DNA from: Buddleja alternifolia
Taxonomy: Eukaryota > Streptophyta > Magnoliopsida > Lamiales > Scrophulariaceae
Length of the DNA: 64,000 nucleotides
Direction of reading: 5' to 3'
Assembly: GCA_019426215.1 (NCBI GenBank)
Contig: CM033402.1
Location: forward strand, 7,751,246 to 7,815,245
Notes under the pieces: generated by a model
The model's database searches: none
What the model was told of the DNA's origin: nothing
Seen by the model: only the letters and a program-made list of their open reading frames with translations
In this document: positions 45,282 through 57,192 of the stretch, piece after piece
How the letters are laid out: every line of letters begins with the position of its first letter
How positions within the stretch are numbered: position 1 is the first letter of the stretch
Translations under genes and position numbers: made by a program

Positions 45282-45453
45282 GGGATGATACTTGGTGGGT
45301 ACTGGAGTCCAACTACCGATGAATATCCACCACATAAAGTGTTAAAAACATGATAAAATATATATATTTTGATGGATCCTACACATATTTTAATACTATG
45401 TGTGGTGGATATTCACCGGAAGTTAGACTCTCGGTATCCATCAAGTATCACCC
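45282..45453. mobile_element. 172-bp MITE in D2
   Basis: Inverted ends GGGATGATACTTGGTGGGTAC / complement GGGTGATACTTGATGGATAC, continuing to CCACCACA. Flanks TTGTCGCA / ATGTCACA (6 of 8). Absent from D1 at the matching point. Confidence 0.8.
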
Positions 45454-45566
45454 ATGTCACAACAGAGTCAGCTATTCATCATTTTAAACATGCGCAGTGT
45501 AAATTGTCATGTTGCGGCGGCCAGACAATGAGTCAAGTAACAGGTTGCTATTAGAACAAAATGAAC

Positions 45567-45858
45567 TAGGGCTGCATGAATGTTGTGCTTGAAGGTTAGT
45601 CACTCATTCTCCAATTTCAATCTGGTAGTGATCCCCTCTCAGAATTGGGTCCCCTGATTAATGATGTTCTTTTCTTTAATTCGTCTTTTTCTTCTTGTTC
45701 GTTTGCTTTTATTCAATCAAGTGGCCCATTTTATTGCTCATTCCGCTTTGGGGAATTAAGAGGGTGTTCTTAGTCTTCCTCCTCTAGTTTTTGAAACTCT
45801 TGTTTCGGATGCTATTTAGAGTAATATATTATCGTTTTCCTATCAAAAAAATAAAAAT
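45567..45858 (+). mobile_element. 5'-truncated LINE 3' end (292 bp)
   Basis: AAAATGAAC on both sides (45558-45566, 45859-45867). Near the 3' end it reads NQVAHFIAHSALGN, stop, EGVLSLPPLVFETLVSDAI, stop: the end of a plant LINE RNase H. It is followed by an A-rich tail. Absent from D1. Confidence 0.85.
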
Positions 45859-46832
45859 AAAATGAACACCCATTTCTAAAAGGAAGGAAATAAACAAAAT
45901 AAATAAATAGAACATTGTGAAATTCATTGACATTTACAAGCTTGTATGTACCTTAAAAGCAAAGGGCATACAAATGGGGCAAAAAATTTCTATACGAGGG
46001 TGGCATGGAAATGATTAGTTTGTCCCTCAAGGGTAATTTTGTCATTTAATAGAATGAGGGTCTTAATCTTGATTCTTGAGAATGGACATTCCAATCAGGA
46101 GCACCCATTTGTCACACTTCAACTTGTCGATTGGATTGTGAGACATATCGTGGTAGTGATATAATTAAAAAAAATGGTCTAAACGAAAACAGAAAAAAGG
46201 AAAAAAAAAAACTGGATACTTTTAATTTTTGGCAAGGTAAGATTTTGAATTTTAAAAATTTATAGGCTAAAAACAAAATTTACTTAAAGCTGAGGGTGGC
46301 GACAGCTACTACCAGCCCCCTGCCTCGGTGCTCGGTCTGTGTTCGAACGACATGTCTTCAGGTTGATTGTTCAGACAGTGAATACTTGAACAAATTATGT
46401 TATCATTTCCTATCATCTTTTGGTGATAAGTGATATGACTCCATCCTGATCGTTTAATGTATGAACGGTTTCATAGAAGTGTATGTGGCCAATTGGACGC
46501 CTCATTCACTCACAACCGTTGGATTATGTGGAATCTTTGAAAGTATTGGTCAATGAAGGTCAAGTTGTGTCCAGCCACAAACCTTGAATTATATCTATAT
46601 AAGTCATATAAGGTGAGTGCCAGTCAAATTTGATTCTTTCATCCTATCCCTTGAGTTGAGTCTGATTATTCTATGATTTTTATATTATTACAGTCTATAT
46701 TAATTATATATAAATAAATAATTTGTTAATTTAATTATGTTTTGTTCAATCTGGACTATCTGATTAAGAAAAGGCATAAGTAAATTTTTTTTGCTTAATT
46801 TGCTTTTCCAAGAATTTCTTTTTAATGAAGTT

Positions 46833-47006
46833 CTTGTTTTTTTTTTTTTAAGAAAAATCGGTTTTATATATCATTCAATCGAAAGTTTATAACGCTTGGA
46901 ACAATACAATTCATATCGATTCAAACGATGTAATAAGAACATTTGAAACATTAACTATCAAGTTCTTGAAAATAACAAATCTTAAGAACTCACAACCGAA
47001 CAACCG
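46833..47006. other. Linker between D2 and repeat C
   Basis: Begins with a T-run (46838-46851) that could be the tail of a small minus-strand retroposon. Nothing coding. Confidence 0.4.
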
Positions 47007-47711
47007 AATTCATCATTTACGTGGTGGGGGGCTTCGATGGGGTGGTGGTGGTGGTTGATGTTTGGGGTTGGGGGAGGGGATTTGGCATTGGTTGAAAAGA
47101 GTAGGCTCGTCCAAAAAAATAGTCAAAATTTACACTAGATCAACCCCGGGACAAAATTGAATTTTTGAAAGAACTAACGGCTGACGTCATCATTTTTCGT
47201 TAGAAGATTTAACGGAAGGACATTTTTGTTAGATGGAGAATAACGAGAATGAAGTGGTTGTAATTAGACAAATACGAGTAAGTTGATTATATATAGCACA
47301 TAAGTTTAAGGCACAAAATTGTTCAATTAATAAATCTTCAATTTGAGTCTCACTAAATATTATTGATTATTAATTTCATTAATAATTTCGATACTTGTTT
47401 TGATTTATAAATATTTATATTTATTGTACTATAATTAGTCTATAATATTTTGACGTATAATTTTTTTCAAGAAAACTAGTATTATAATGAGAACTACTAG
47501 AAAATTCATAATTCACAACGTCCCACATTTGGGTTAACATTAATTGGGGCTACAACTCAACCATACATGGATTTGACCTTTGATATTAACACATAAACGT
47601 AACTAAATTAGCAAATTGCATTTTGATATATGATGTAATAGGACTAAATAAATCTAGCTTAGGTCAATTATCCATGAATTATTATATCTGATTGAGATGG
47701 AAAGCAATATA
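47007..47711 (+). repeat. Direct repeat C (705 bp), empty-site copy of A
   Basis: Near-identical to A without the MITE, with single GCTACAAC. Confidence 0.92.
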
Positions 47712-48744
47712 TATGTGGCAGTAAAGATATTAGTGATTATATGCGAAGTATCAACATTGAAGCTGTTATGAATTAATTATGTGTATTAAGTGGTAACAAT
47801 TTTTATTTGTCACGATTTTGCACAAGTTTAATAATAATAACAAGAATTGGAGATATGATAAATGTCTCTTCTTTAATACTAACGAAATGGGAACTTAATA
47901 AAATAACAAATATTGGGGTTATTATTATTATTATTGCAAACAGGTCCCTCGTATACTACACGAGGGTCCCTGAAAGTTTATTATTTACATTACGCTACAA
48001 TATCTATGCACTTTATATGATCTGCGTTGGGTCGACCCTATGAACCGACTCATCGACCTAACATACAGGCCGTCAATGGAGGCCAACATCCCGAATATAC
48101 CCCATCTCATTACATAATTGGGGTTACAATATCTATTTCTCAATTTCCAAAACTGGCATCGCATCCGCCGATATCTTGACTGTAAATTTAGAAATGTGTT
48201 CCCTATATACGAATTTAGGTCTAACGTAATACTCGTACGAACCTAAATCTGAAATCATATAATTTAAGTGAACTACATTTAGACTTCATCCTCAGTGCAG
48301 CCATAAATTATTATCACCCGACATCGTGTATTGTATGAGACAACTCAGATTGAGATAGTTCGATTCTCTAAAATGACCTGAATCAGCATACTATACATCT
48401 AATTATATGTGATAGATGGACACCAACACAGTTGAACATTGTCCAGCAAGAATTGGCCTGCACTCTTTATCAATTTTGGCAGCTTTTGCAACTTGAGCTA
48501 GGTACTTTAATATCTTACAAAAGAAAAAGAGGAGAACACCTATAGTCCAATTTGGACCCAGGTGAAGTCAATTTGGACCAAATCTGCTATGGGAATATCT
48601 GTCTGACTGGGGCCTAGCTCCTTTGTGGTCAAATAAGCGTACGGATTAAGTGTATGAGATGTTTAGCACCAATTTTGTTTATGAAGAAGTTATTAAAAGT
48701 TGAAAAGAATCACAATCAATAAAGAACAAGAGGTAAATTAGATA
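47712..48744. other. AT-rich intergenic stretch before LINE B
   Basis: No gene or element with clear ends. ATTGGGGTTA occurs near 47911 and ATTGGGGTTAC near 48116, which may border a worn repeat of about 200 bp containing GGTCCCTCGTA. The last 17 bases (48728-48744) are the left target duplication of LINE B. Confidence 0.5.
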
Positions 48745-48774
48745 TACTTGAGCTAAAAAAAGTTTGAAAATCCA

Positions 48775-49620
48775 TTTACTTTCTCTCTCTAGATTTCTCT
48801 CCCACCTTGGGAGTCTTTTCTCTCTCTCCTTGGGAGTTTAGAAATTCCGGTAGTTCTAGATTTTGCTTCTCCTTTCCTGGACTCTGTTCTTGTGTGATAC
48901 ACGAGAGTTGATTTTCTTGGAGCTTAATCCCATCTGCTTAACGAGGACTTACACCAAGCTAATTTCGTGATGCGTTTCGTTCCGCTCTGCCCTACGCCGC
49001 GCTTTTCTCCCCCGCTTGAGTCTTCCTGCTGCATTTTATTCGTTAATCTTGAATTCCCTGAACAGTTCACTAGAGCCCTCCGGCCTCAATTTGCGTTTTC
49101 ATGATCAAAGCACAAATAGTCATGGGACCCAATATAAAATGAGGATATCTTTTTGTCCGTAACTTTTGCTTTTTCTTTTAGTTCTTTCTTTATCCCACGC
49201 TGGGAGGTTTTCCCTTTTACTTTTGCTCTGTCTATTGGCTTTACTTTTTCTTTCTCTTTTGCTTTTACTTTTCTTTTACTTTTGATTAAAAAACTTATTA
49301 TCTTTGTGTTATTAACTGGAGTCTTTCTCTCTCTCTCCATGGGAGCCTTTCTTATGCAATTCGAAGTCCGATCAGAAATATCAATAATTGGAATCTGTCT
49401 CTCTCTCCATGGAAATTTAGGATTTCTGTATTTCTAGATTTTGCTTCTCCTTTCCTTTGATTTTGTTCTTGAGCGATCTACGAGAGTTGGTTCTCTTGGA
49501 GCTTAATCACATCTACCTGACGAGGACTTACAATAAGCCAAGTTCCTTGCTGCGTTTTCGGTCCGACCTGCCCTCGTCTGATTCTTCCTACTGCAACTTC
49601 GTTTTTTGTTTGCTGCCTTC
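48775..49620 (+). repeat. Duplicated 5' UTR unit of LINE B (about 580-bp period)
   Basis: Blocks at 48780-49050 recur at 49330-49620: TTCTAGATTTTGCTTCTCCT, the GAGCTTAATC-CATCT block, and GACTTACA about 579 bp apart. Between them is a pyrimidine-rich tract (49140-49290). Confidence 0.85.
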
Positions 49621-49791
49621 TTAGTTATTCTCTCTTGTGTTTCCTTTCGGTGTCTGTTTTTTTTAATATTCTGGTGTTTTGTCCTCGTTTTTTAGGTGTT
49701 CGTGGCCTTAGGATTTCGTTCAGAACCAGTGGATACCCTCGGTTTTGCTCCTCAGTTTGTTCTTCACCAGAGTTCTGATTAGTGTAGCTCT

Positions 49792-51535
49792 ATGGATGCT
49801 GAAATATCCCGTATGGCCCGTGATTTTACGTTGACCGACAGAGAGGCTACCAAGGTGAGTATTCCGGCAGATAGTTGTCGTCCCGGAGAGGGCTACAACC
49901 CTAGGATCTTTGTGGGACGCATTACTACAGACCGTCGGATCAATTTTTCTGCCTTTAAGGATACGGTCATAGGCTCGTTTAGACCAAGGCGGGGAATGGA
50001 GGTATCACGCCTTGGAAATTCCAAGTTTTGCTTGCTTTCAACCACAGTGTCGATCTAGATCGAGTCTTAGAGAGTGGTCCATGGAATTTTGATAATGATA
50101 TGATTATTCTAAAAAAATTGAATGAATTTGATGACCCACAATCTGTCAACTTAGATTGGAATGATATCTTCGTTCGAGTGTCAGGGCTTCCTTTGGGTCT
50201 AATAATCATAATGTAGCTCAAATTATTGGTAATCACATGGGTATCTTTGTCGATATGGACTTGTCTAAAAGTGGGTTTTTTTGGGATTCGACTCTTCGTC
50301 TTAGGGTACGTATTAACGTGACCAAACCCCTCCTTCGGCTCATGACTCTTACTATTCCGGGTGGGCAAGAGGTTAAATTGTCTTTCTCCTATGAAAAACT
50401 TCCCAACTTCTGTTATCTATGTGGTGTGATCGGTCATATCGAAGACCGCTGTGAAATTCGGTATAATCAATCTTTTGTTCACCCGGGTGATCATACCCCT
50501 TTCGGACCCTGGCTAAGGGCCTCCAATCGTCATGCTAACCCGTCGGGATCTTTGCATTTCTGTTTTGGGGAGCCTCAACCAGCCATTGACTCGTCCCATA
50601 GTGAGGGTCACTCTAGTAGCTGGAAAACTCCGGTTGGAAATCAAACAAATATTCAATCCTGCTCTTCGAGCCCTCTTTACCGCCCTCCTCACATTCGTCG
50701 TAACTCTGTGGATCATGACGTTAGCATCCCTTCACGGGCCCCTGAAAATCTGAGAGGATCCCGATCCCGCTGCCGACTCAGGTTGGTAGACGAATCGGAC
50801 GATGATCTTGCAGGTGAAAACCTTAATTTACTCGGCCAGGCAACGTCTTCTCCATTAGGGACGATTGTTTCGAATTCTCTCCCTGTCAACCCGCCCCCTG
50901 GTTCTAATCTTTCCCTACATGCAAAGTCTAACTCTACAACTAATTCGGCTAGTATATCACCTCAATTACCGAACCCGGTCTCATCATCCCGTCTGATTGA
51001 GATCTCTTCCCCTATAGTTATTTCCCAACACAAATGTGACCGTGCATATCCTGCTTTGAGTGATAATATTAGCTGCATGCCCCCACACTCTCTTCCCATG
51101 CAACCCACGTCTCCCATGCACTCTCCTACACCTTCTGTTCAGAATATCCTTCACATCAACCCACCCCCATCTCCGATGCTAATCAACATCCCTCTCCAAA
51201 TTAGTTTAACTCCCCCTAAAGTACCTAAATCTCTTTCAGTCAACCATAAAATTAGAAAAAATAAGCATCAAAAGATTTCCCCACCTTTCATTATTAACAA
51301 CCAAACCCTTCGTTTAACTGACATTCCGGTTTCAGAGTTTGCTCAGGTTAGGAACTGCTCTGCTACCATCTTTGCTTTGGATGAGGATTCGGCGGCGACT
51401 GCGAAGCATCCCGCCGAACTCAATGAATCTTATTGCTTGGAACTGCCAAGGATTGGGGGGGTCCGGGGCAGTTTATTTTCTTGTGGAACTTATCCGTATC
51501 CACAACCCCTCGATTATCTTTCTTTCGGAGACTAA
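49792..51535 (+). pseudogene. LINE B ORF1: DUF4283 and zinc knuckle protein, two frame changes
   Basis: Starts MDAEISRMARDFTLTDRE. A DUF4283 domain covers about 49850-50330 (FVGRITTDRRINF, VLESGPWNFDND, VRVSGLPLG, then VAQIIGNHMGIFVDMD). It is followed by the zinc knuckle LPNFCYLCGVIGHIEDRC (about 50399-50452) and a long Pro/Ser-rich C-terminus. Frame changes near 50025 and 50197, about 1 nt each, break the first part; from 50237 it is open. ORF1 binds element RNA in related LINEs. The last 113 bp overlap the start of ORF2 in another frame. Confidence 0.9.
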
Positions 51536-54500
51536 GTGTAAATCATCTGTGTTTGATCGTCTGAAATCTCATACTAATATGTTTGGCTTTTGTGTTGAGT
51601 CGGTCGGGAAGGGGGGTGGTCTTGGTCTCCTTTGGTCTAAAAATGTCGATGTTATCCTCCAGTCTTACTCGAAATCTCATATTAATGTTCGTGTTTACCC
51701 GGGTCCAGGATCGGACTCTCGGCGGTTCACGGGTTTCTACGGTGACCCTGATAGCGTCAAGCGTAAAGATTCATGGACGCTTCTCAAGCGCCTCAGCCAA
51801 AATTTGTTCTCTCATTGGCTCGTGGCAGGTGATTTCAACGAAATCCTTAGCCAGGACGAAAAGGATGCCACCCTTCCCCGGCCTCTTTGGCAAATTTGTG
51901 CGTTCCAGGATGCCCTTGATAACTGTGATCTTCATGATTTGGGCTTCACTGGACCAAAACTGACTTGGTCTAACAAATGGATTCACCCGCGTACTGTTCG
52001 CCTGTGACTCGATCGGGCTTGTGGTAATTCGGGGTGGATTAATTTGTTTCCTAACACGTGTTACAAATCTGAGTACCATTGCTTCTGATCACCGTCCTAT
52101 TCTTATCCAGCTTAAACCCCCGGTCAAGTCTTTGCCTAGTCGTAAAAAACGTGCCTTCCGCTTCGAATCTGTTTGGCTCAGATCCTCAGATTGCGAGCGA
52201 GTGATTCGGGACTCTTGGTCTTCGGCTTCTTATGATGACCCCATAGATCTCGTTTGGAACAATATTAAAAATTGTAGGGTCGGTCTTCTCCAGTGGAGTC
52301 GTGTTTCCATAGGGGATACGGGTCGTAGGATTAAATTGATAGAAGAGGAAATCCTTGAACTTTGCTCGGGAGAGATCACCGCTGAATCTAAGGGCCGCGA
52401 ATCTATTCGACGAAAAGAGCTTGAGGAGTTAAAAGCTAGTGAGGAAATTGCCTGGCACCAAAGAAGTCGAGCTTTGTGGATGAAAGATGGTGATCGTAAC
52501 ACAAAATATTTTCATAATTGTGCTTCTGAGCGTCGGCGTCATGATAATATTTCGAGACTTAGGGATGAGAGAGGGGAGTGGCAGGTTAAGCCAGACATTG
52601 TCCAAAACATTATCACAGGCTATTTTAGGGATATTTTTACCTCCATACAGCCGTCATCTTCAGACTTGGATGAAGTACTCGCAGATGTGCTACCAAGGGT
52701 TACACCAGCTATGAATGAATCCCTAAACTGCGAGTACTCTGGTGATGAGGTAATTCGAGCTTTATCTTCTATGCATCCCCTTAAATCCCCGGGCCCTGAT
52801 GGCATGTCCCCGATTTTTTACCAAAAATTTTGGCATGTTATAGGGGCAGATGTTACTGCTTGTGTTCTCGATATGCTTAACAAAAAGTCTTTTCTTCATA
52901 AGCTGAATTTTACACATATTGTGCTTATTCCTAAGAGAGATGATCCCGAAGTTGCCTCCCATTTTCGTCCTATCAGCTTGTGCAACGTTGTCTATAAAAT
53001 TGCTTCTAAAGTGATAGCTAATCGTCTTAAACCAATCCTTGAAAATATTATCTCTGAATCTCAGTCTGCTTTTGTTCCGGGTCGTCTCATTTCCGATAAT
53101 GTCCTTGTTTCTTTTGAGATTAATCATTACCTTAAGAACAAATCGTGGGGCAAGGAAGGGCATGTCGCACTTAAATTGGATATGAGTAAGGCCTACGACA
53201 GAGTGGAGTGGATTTTTATCGAGAAAATTTTGGTAAGGTTAGGGTTTGGGAGGGATTTTATTGACCTTATCATGTCTTGTGTCAACTCAGTGTCTTATTC
53301 TTTTATGCTTACCGGTAACCAATTTAGATACATTCGACCTCAAAGGGGAATCCGTCAAGGTGATCCTTTGTCGCCTTATCTATTCTTATTGGTTGCCGAG
53401 GTTCTGAGTTGTTTGATTCAAGCTGCAGAAAACAAGGGGGAAATCAAAGGAGTGGCAATTGCAAGACATGCCCCTCGGGTGTCTCACTTGTTGTTCGCTG
53501 ATGACACCTTGATATATATGCAGGCGTCGACTTCTGCGTTTCTTTGCATCAAAAATATCCTGTCAAAGTATGAAATGGCATCTGGGCAACAAGTGAATTT
53601 TGAGAAATCGGGATTGGTTTTTAGTAAGAACGTTCCGCTGGATTCTCGCACGGAGTTAACCGGGATACTAGGGGTCCAAGTGTTGGATAAGCATGACAAA
53701 TACCTGGGTCTTCCGTCAGTTATTGGTAAATCAAAGAAGGAAATTTTTGCTTCCATTCGAGACAAAATTCGGGCTCGTATTAACGGGTGGAACTCTAATT
53801 TCCTATCTCAGGCGGGAAAGGAAATTCTTATTAAAGCAGTATTACAAGCTATTCCCACGTATAGTATGAGTTGTTTCAAGCTCCCTGACTCGTTATTGTC
53901 TGAGATTGAATCTGATATAGCGAACTTCTGGTGGCATAACAGACAAACGAGGAAAATTCACTGGCTAGCTTGGAGTAAACTCTGTCAGAGTAAGGATGAG
54001 GGTGGCTTGGGTTTTAGAGAAATCAAGGCTTTCAATTTGGCTATGCTAGCTAAACAGGCTTGGAGGATTTTGACAAAGCCAAACTGTCTAGTTAGTCGGA
54101 TCTTTCATGCTAAGTACTTTAATAGCTCATCTCTTTTTAAAGCGGAACTTGGCCACAAGCCATCGCTCACATGGAGAGGGATTTGGGAAGCACGAAATTT
54201 GGTGTTTGCGGGGTTTCGGTGGAGAGTTGGTTCAGGGTCCCATGTTCGAATTTGGTCATCTAAATGGTTACCCAGTCCACCGGCCTTTACAGTCACTACA
54301 CAGCCAAATACTTTACCATTGGACGCTCGGGTTAATCAACTGTTTGACAACGCAACAGGTTGGTGGGATACGGTACGTGTTCGCGAGATTTTTCAGCCTG
54401 AAGATGCCGCGAGTATCCTCTCTATTCCCCTAGGATCGAGACATAACCCGGACTCTATCATGTGGCACTACACTAAGACGGGTCAATTTTCTGTCCGTTC

Positions 54501-55458
54501 AGCATATCATTTAGCACGGGATACGGCTCGACGGTTCGCTCCTAGCTCGCCCTCGATTTTGGTGGGGCTGAAACGAGGTTATTGGGATTTTTTATGGAAA
54601 GCGAGGGTTCCGCCCAAAGTCCGACTGCATGCATGGAAATTCTGCAAAAATGCACTGCCGCTTGGTGCAAATCTTGTCAAACGGCGTGTCGAAGTCTTAG
54701 GCTTCTGCCCGTTGTGTGCTAGCGAGACAGAGGATGAATATCATGTGGTCTTGGGTTGCTCCTTTTCTAGACAAGTTTGGGCATTGTCAAACATCCCCTG
54801 GCAGGAAATTTACTCATGGATAGGGTATGTGGAAGCTTGGCTCCGAGGGCTACACCGCAGGTTATCCGGGGAGGAGTTTTGTCAAGTACTAGTAATGCTT
54901 TGGTTCTTATGGTATAACCGTAACTCAACCCTCATGGATAACTCGACTTCTTTTTTCTTTAACATCATCAACTCGGTTCATCGTTTTATCGGAGCTTTCA
55001 GGGAAGTTACGACGATCCTCCCAATTCGATCTCTTTCGCTGCAAAAAGCTAAATGGCAGCCTCCGAAATTCGGGATCATGAAAATTAACGTTGATGGGGC
55101 GGCTGATGTGCATAGAGGGTTGGCAGCGGTGGGTGTGGTTATTAGGGACTGGCGTGGTTCGTGTGTGGGTTGGACGGGTAAATTTTTGAATTTTGCTCCT
55201 TCACCTGATTATATTGAAGCTCTGGCTTTGGTGGAAGGATTACTTCTTGCGTCTAGGGAGGGATGGCCAGCAGTTGTATTGGAAGGAGATTGTTTATCAA
55301 TCATCTCCAAAGTTATAGCCGGATCAATTGAGTTATCACCCATAGGCAACCTTGTTTCTGATATTTTACGCTTATCACTTTCTTTTTCTTTGTTTAGTTG
55401 CTCTTTTGTAAAACGTTCGGGTAATTCTGTTGCTCATTTTTTCGCTAGACTGTTCTAG
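51423..55458 (+). pseudogene. LINE B ORF2: endonuclease, reverse transcriptase, RNase H; one stop and one frame change
   Basis: ATG at 51423 (MNLIAWNCQGLGGSGA) begins an APE-type endonuclease (SETKCKS, VAGDFNEIL, later SDHRPIL). A TGA at 52005-52007, likely from CGA, and a 1-nt frame change near 52055 interrupt it. From 52060 the frame is open for more than 1,130 codons. RT: FRPISLCNVVYKI, KLDMSKAYDRVEW, RQGDPLSPYLF and catalytic FADD (about 53497). Then a zf-RVT region (SVRSAYHL, WKARVPPKVRLHAWK, CPLC) and a C-terminal RNase H with D in NVDGA, E in EALAL and D in EGDCLSII. The stop at 55458 precedes a short 3' UTR. Confidence 0.94.
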
Positions 55459-55714
55459 GTGCTCAGGGGCCTGTCCTTGAAATCCCAGCTCTCGCCATCT
55501 CTGCTTTGTCTTCTGACATTTCACTCTCTGAGTATTAAAATATACACCGCTTTCTCTTAAAAAAAAAAAGAGGTAAATTAGATACAGGATATTTTTAGTC
55601 AAGTTTTGTTGAATAGGAGGAATTGAATAGTTCGTTTAATGTCAAATTGTCAATAACCATTTGGTTAAATGGCGTCGGGCTTACAATGTTAAATGGAAAG
55701 TTAAGGCAATATTC

Positions 55715-56096
55715 GGTTATGTTTCCATATTATGTTTGGTCCAAAATTCTCACCAAATCATGTTTGGTTCACAAAATATTTGATAAAAAATACACTACTT
55801 TTTTGGTAAAAAAAAACATAATAATTATTTTTAATCTTTCTACACCTACTTTGTCCCTATACTCCTCTCTATGTGCTCTCTCTTCTCTCTCCCTATCTAA
55901 CAAACAAAAAATTCATGATTTGACTGCTACAGTAACTTTTGTTCCCTCTGGAAACAAAGCCAAACATTATCTCATAAAAAAAATCCACCCAAAAATCAAC
56001 TCCCAAAATGAAACCAAACACAATCTCATCAAACACACACGTGTCCCCATAAATTTTTCATCAAAACATCATCCCAAAACATAATCAAACATAGCC
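55715..56096. mobile_element. Possible MITE with TATGTTTGGT-type ends
   Basis: TATTATGTTTGGTCCAAAATT on the left (about 55730) and the complement of the right end (AGGCTATGTTTGATTATGTT, 56075-56094) are loosely inverted. TTTGGTTCAC / CCAAACA motifs repeat inside. No certain duplication. Confidence 0.45.
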
Positions 56097-56202
56097 TTAG
56101 TATTTGGATCCACATCCCTATGTTCACACCGTTGGAATTCAAAGGAAGGAGAAAAAAAAAGAACCACCCTTTTAATTAGGGCAAAGGTGCATATATATAT
56201 AT

Positions 56203-56456
56203 GGGAAATTACACATAGACGTCTCACTTATTATGTAATTACAAAAACTTACCCTCATTTGTTGAAAATTACCAACATACCCCTCAGGGGATCTATTTGT
56301 TTTTAACAGGAGTAAAATTATAAGAATCGTTACACACACAAGAAGTGCAACTGTAAGAAATTTTTAACATGAAGGAGTGTGTTGGTAATTTTTAATAAGT
56401 GAGGGGGAGTTTTTGTAATTACACAATAAATGAGGGGGTTTGTGTGTAATTTTCCC
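56203..56456. mobile_element. 254-bp MITE
   Basis: Left GGGAAATTACACATAGACG and complement GGGAAAATTACACACAAACC. Both continue into TTATGTAATTACAAAAAC / TTGTGTAATTACAAAAAC. TA-repeat flanks hide the duplication. Confidence 0.8.
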
Positions 56457-56474
56457 TATATATAATTCTAGAAG

Positions 56475-56660
56475 AAGGGAAATACTTTGACCCGATAAAT
56501 TCGGACCCATAATTTTTAAGGATGTGGCGCACATACCCTATAAGACTTTAAATAGTAAAAAGAGAAAAGACACAATTTGTGACATCTTGAAATTGAACCC
56601 GTAACCTTTCACATGAAAGTGGAAGCAGATGCCACTAGGTTAATAAGCTATATATATATG
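56475..56660 (-). repeat. SINE-like repeat, minus copy
   Basis: On minus: CCTAGTGGCATCTGCTTCCA (A-box-like), GGGTTCAATTTC (B-box-like, 56589-56600), TATAGGGTATGTGCGCC, and an end at TTCTAGAATT. Independent insertion of the family seen in D1 and D2. Confidence 0.6.
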
Positions 56661-57108
56661 TATATATATATATATATTCAATACTGTTATTTTTCTTTCG
56701 TTTAGAAATTCATATATATGGATTAAAAAAAGAACAAGGACAATCATTGAAAAAGAATGAGGTGTTGAGGACATGGACTCGTTTGACCAATAAGAAGAAG
56801 ATAAGAAGCTAGCCTAGAACGACAAAAGCCTTATAGATGCCACCAACTACCAATAGATATTATATAAAATCAATAATGGACTTTTATTCTTTTTTTTGGT
56901 AAGATTAATGGACTTTTATTCAATAGTCACAAAATATTACCTTTGTATATATATGTATATATGTAGGTCAAGTGGCATTACTACTATTAAATTGCTAATT
57001 AGAAATTTAAAGAAACTAAAAAACCATAATTGACTGTAATGTCACTTTCTTTGACTCTCAACATATTAATTTATTTTAGGTCACAATTATTAACTCCTAA
57101 ACTCTCTC
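56661..57108. other. AT-rich upstream region of the phylloplanin-like gene
   Basis: TA-repeats near 56650-56690 and 56945-56970. No element with ends recognised. Probably contains the promoter. Confidence 0.5.
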
Positions 57109-57115
57109 TATAAAT
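57109..57115 (+). promoter_or_regulatory. TATA box of the phylloplanin-like gene
   Basis: TATAAAT, 84 bp before the preferred ATG at 57193, after a CT-rich stretch. It overlaps the upstream in-frame ATG-like start region, so that start would lie before transcription begins. Confidence 0.75.
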
Positions 57116-57192
57116 TGGCTGTGAAAGAGAACTCTTATCCAGAAACCATTCTAAGGATATACACAAAAGGGCATCAACATCCCACCAAAACC

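Larger units (their letters stand above)
44471..46832 (+). repeat. Segmental duplicate D2 (paralogue of 29150-32870)
   Basis: Collinear with D1. It carries its own insertions (44640-45108, 45282-45453, 45567-45858) and lacks those of D1. It sits between repeats A and C. Confidence 0.9.
48745..55569 (+). mobile_element. Full-length L1-type LINE B (6.8 kb)
   Basis: AAGAGGTAAATTAGATA at 48728-48744 and 55568-55584 (first two A shared with the tail) brackets the whole element. It has a 1-kb 5' UTR, ORF1, an overlapping ORF2 and a poly(A) tail at 55558-55569. Both ORFs carry a few breaks, so it is not active now. The long exact duplication says it inserted complete and not very long ago. Confidence 0.93.

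Noticed and set aside
42964..47711. Repeats A and C as LTRs of one retroelement around D2
   Set aside because: They lack TG...CA ends, primer site and polypurine tract, and D2 has no retroelement coding.
53484..53765. Antisense frames within LINE B ORF2
   Set aside because: Shadows of the reverse transcriptase frame.
57115..57192. Upstream in-frame Met of the phylloplanin-like gene
   Set aside because: It overlaps the TATA region; the signal peptide starts at the ACCATGG Met at 57193.
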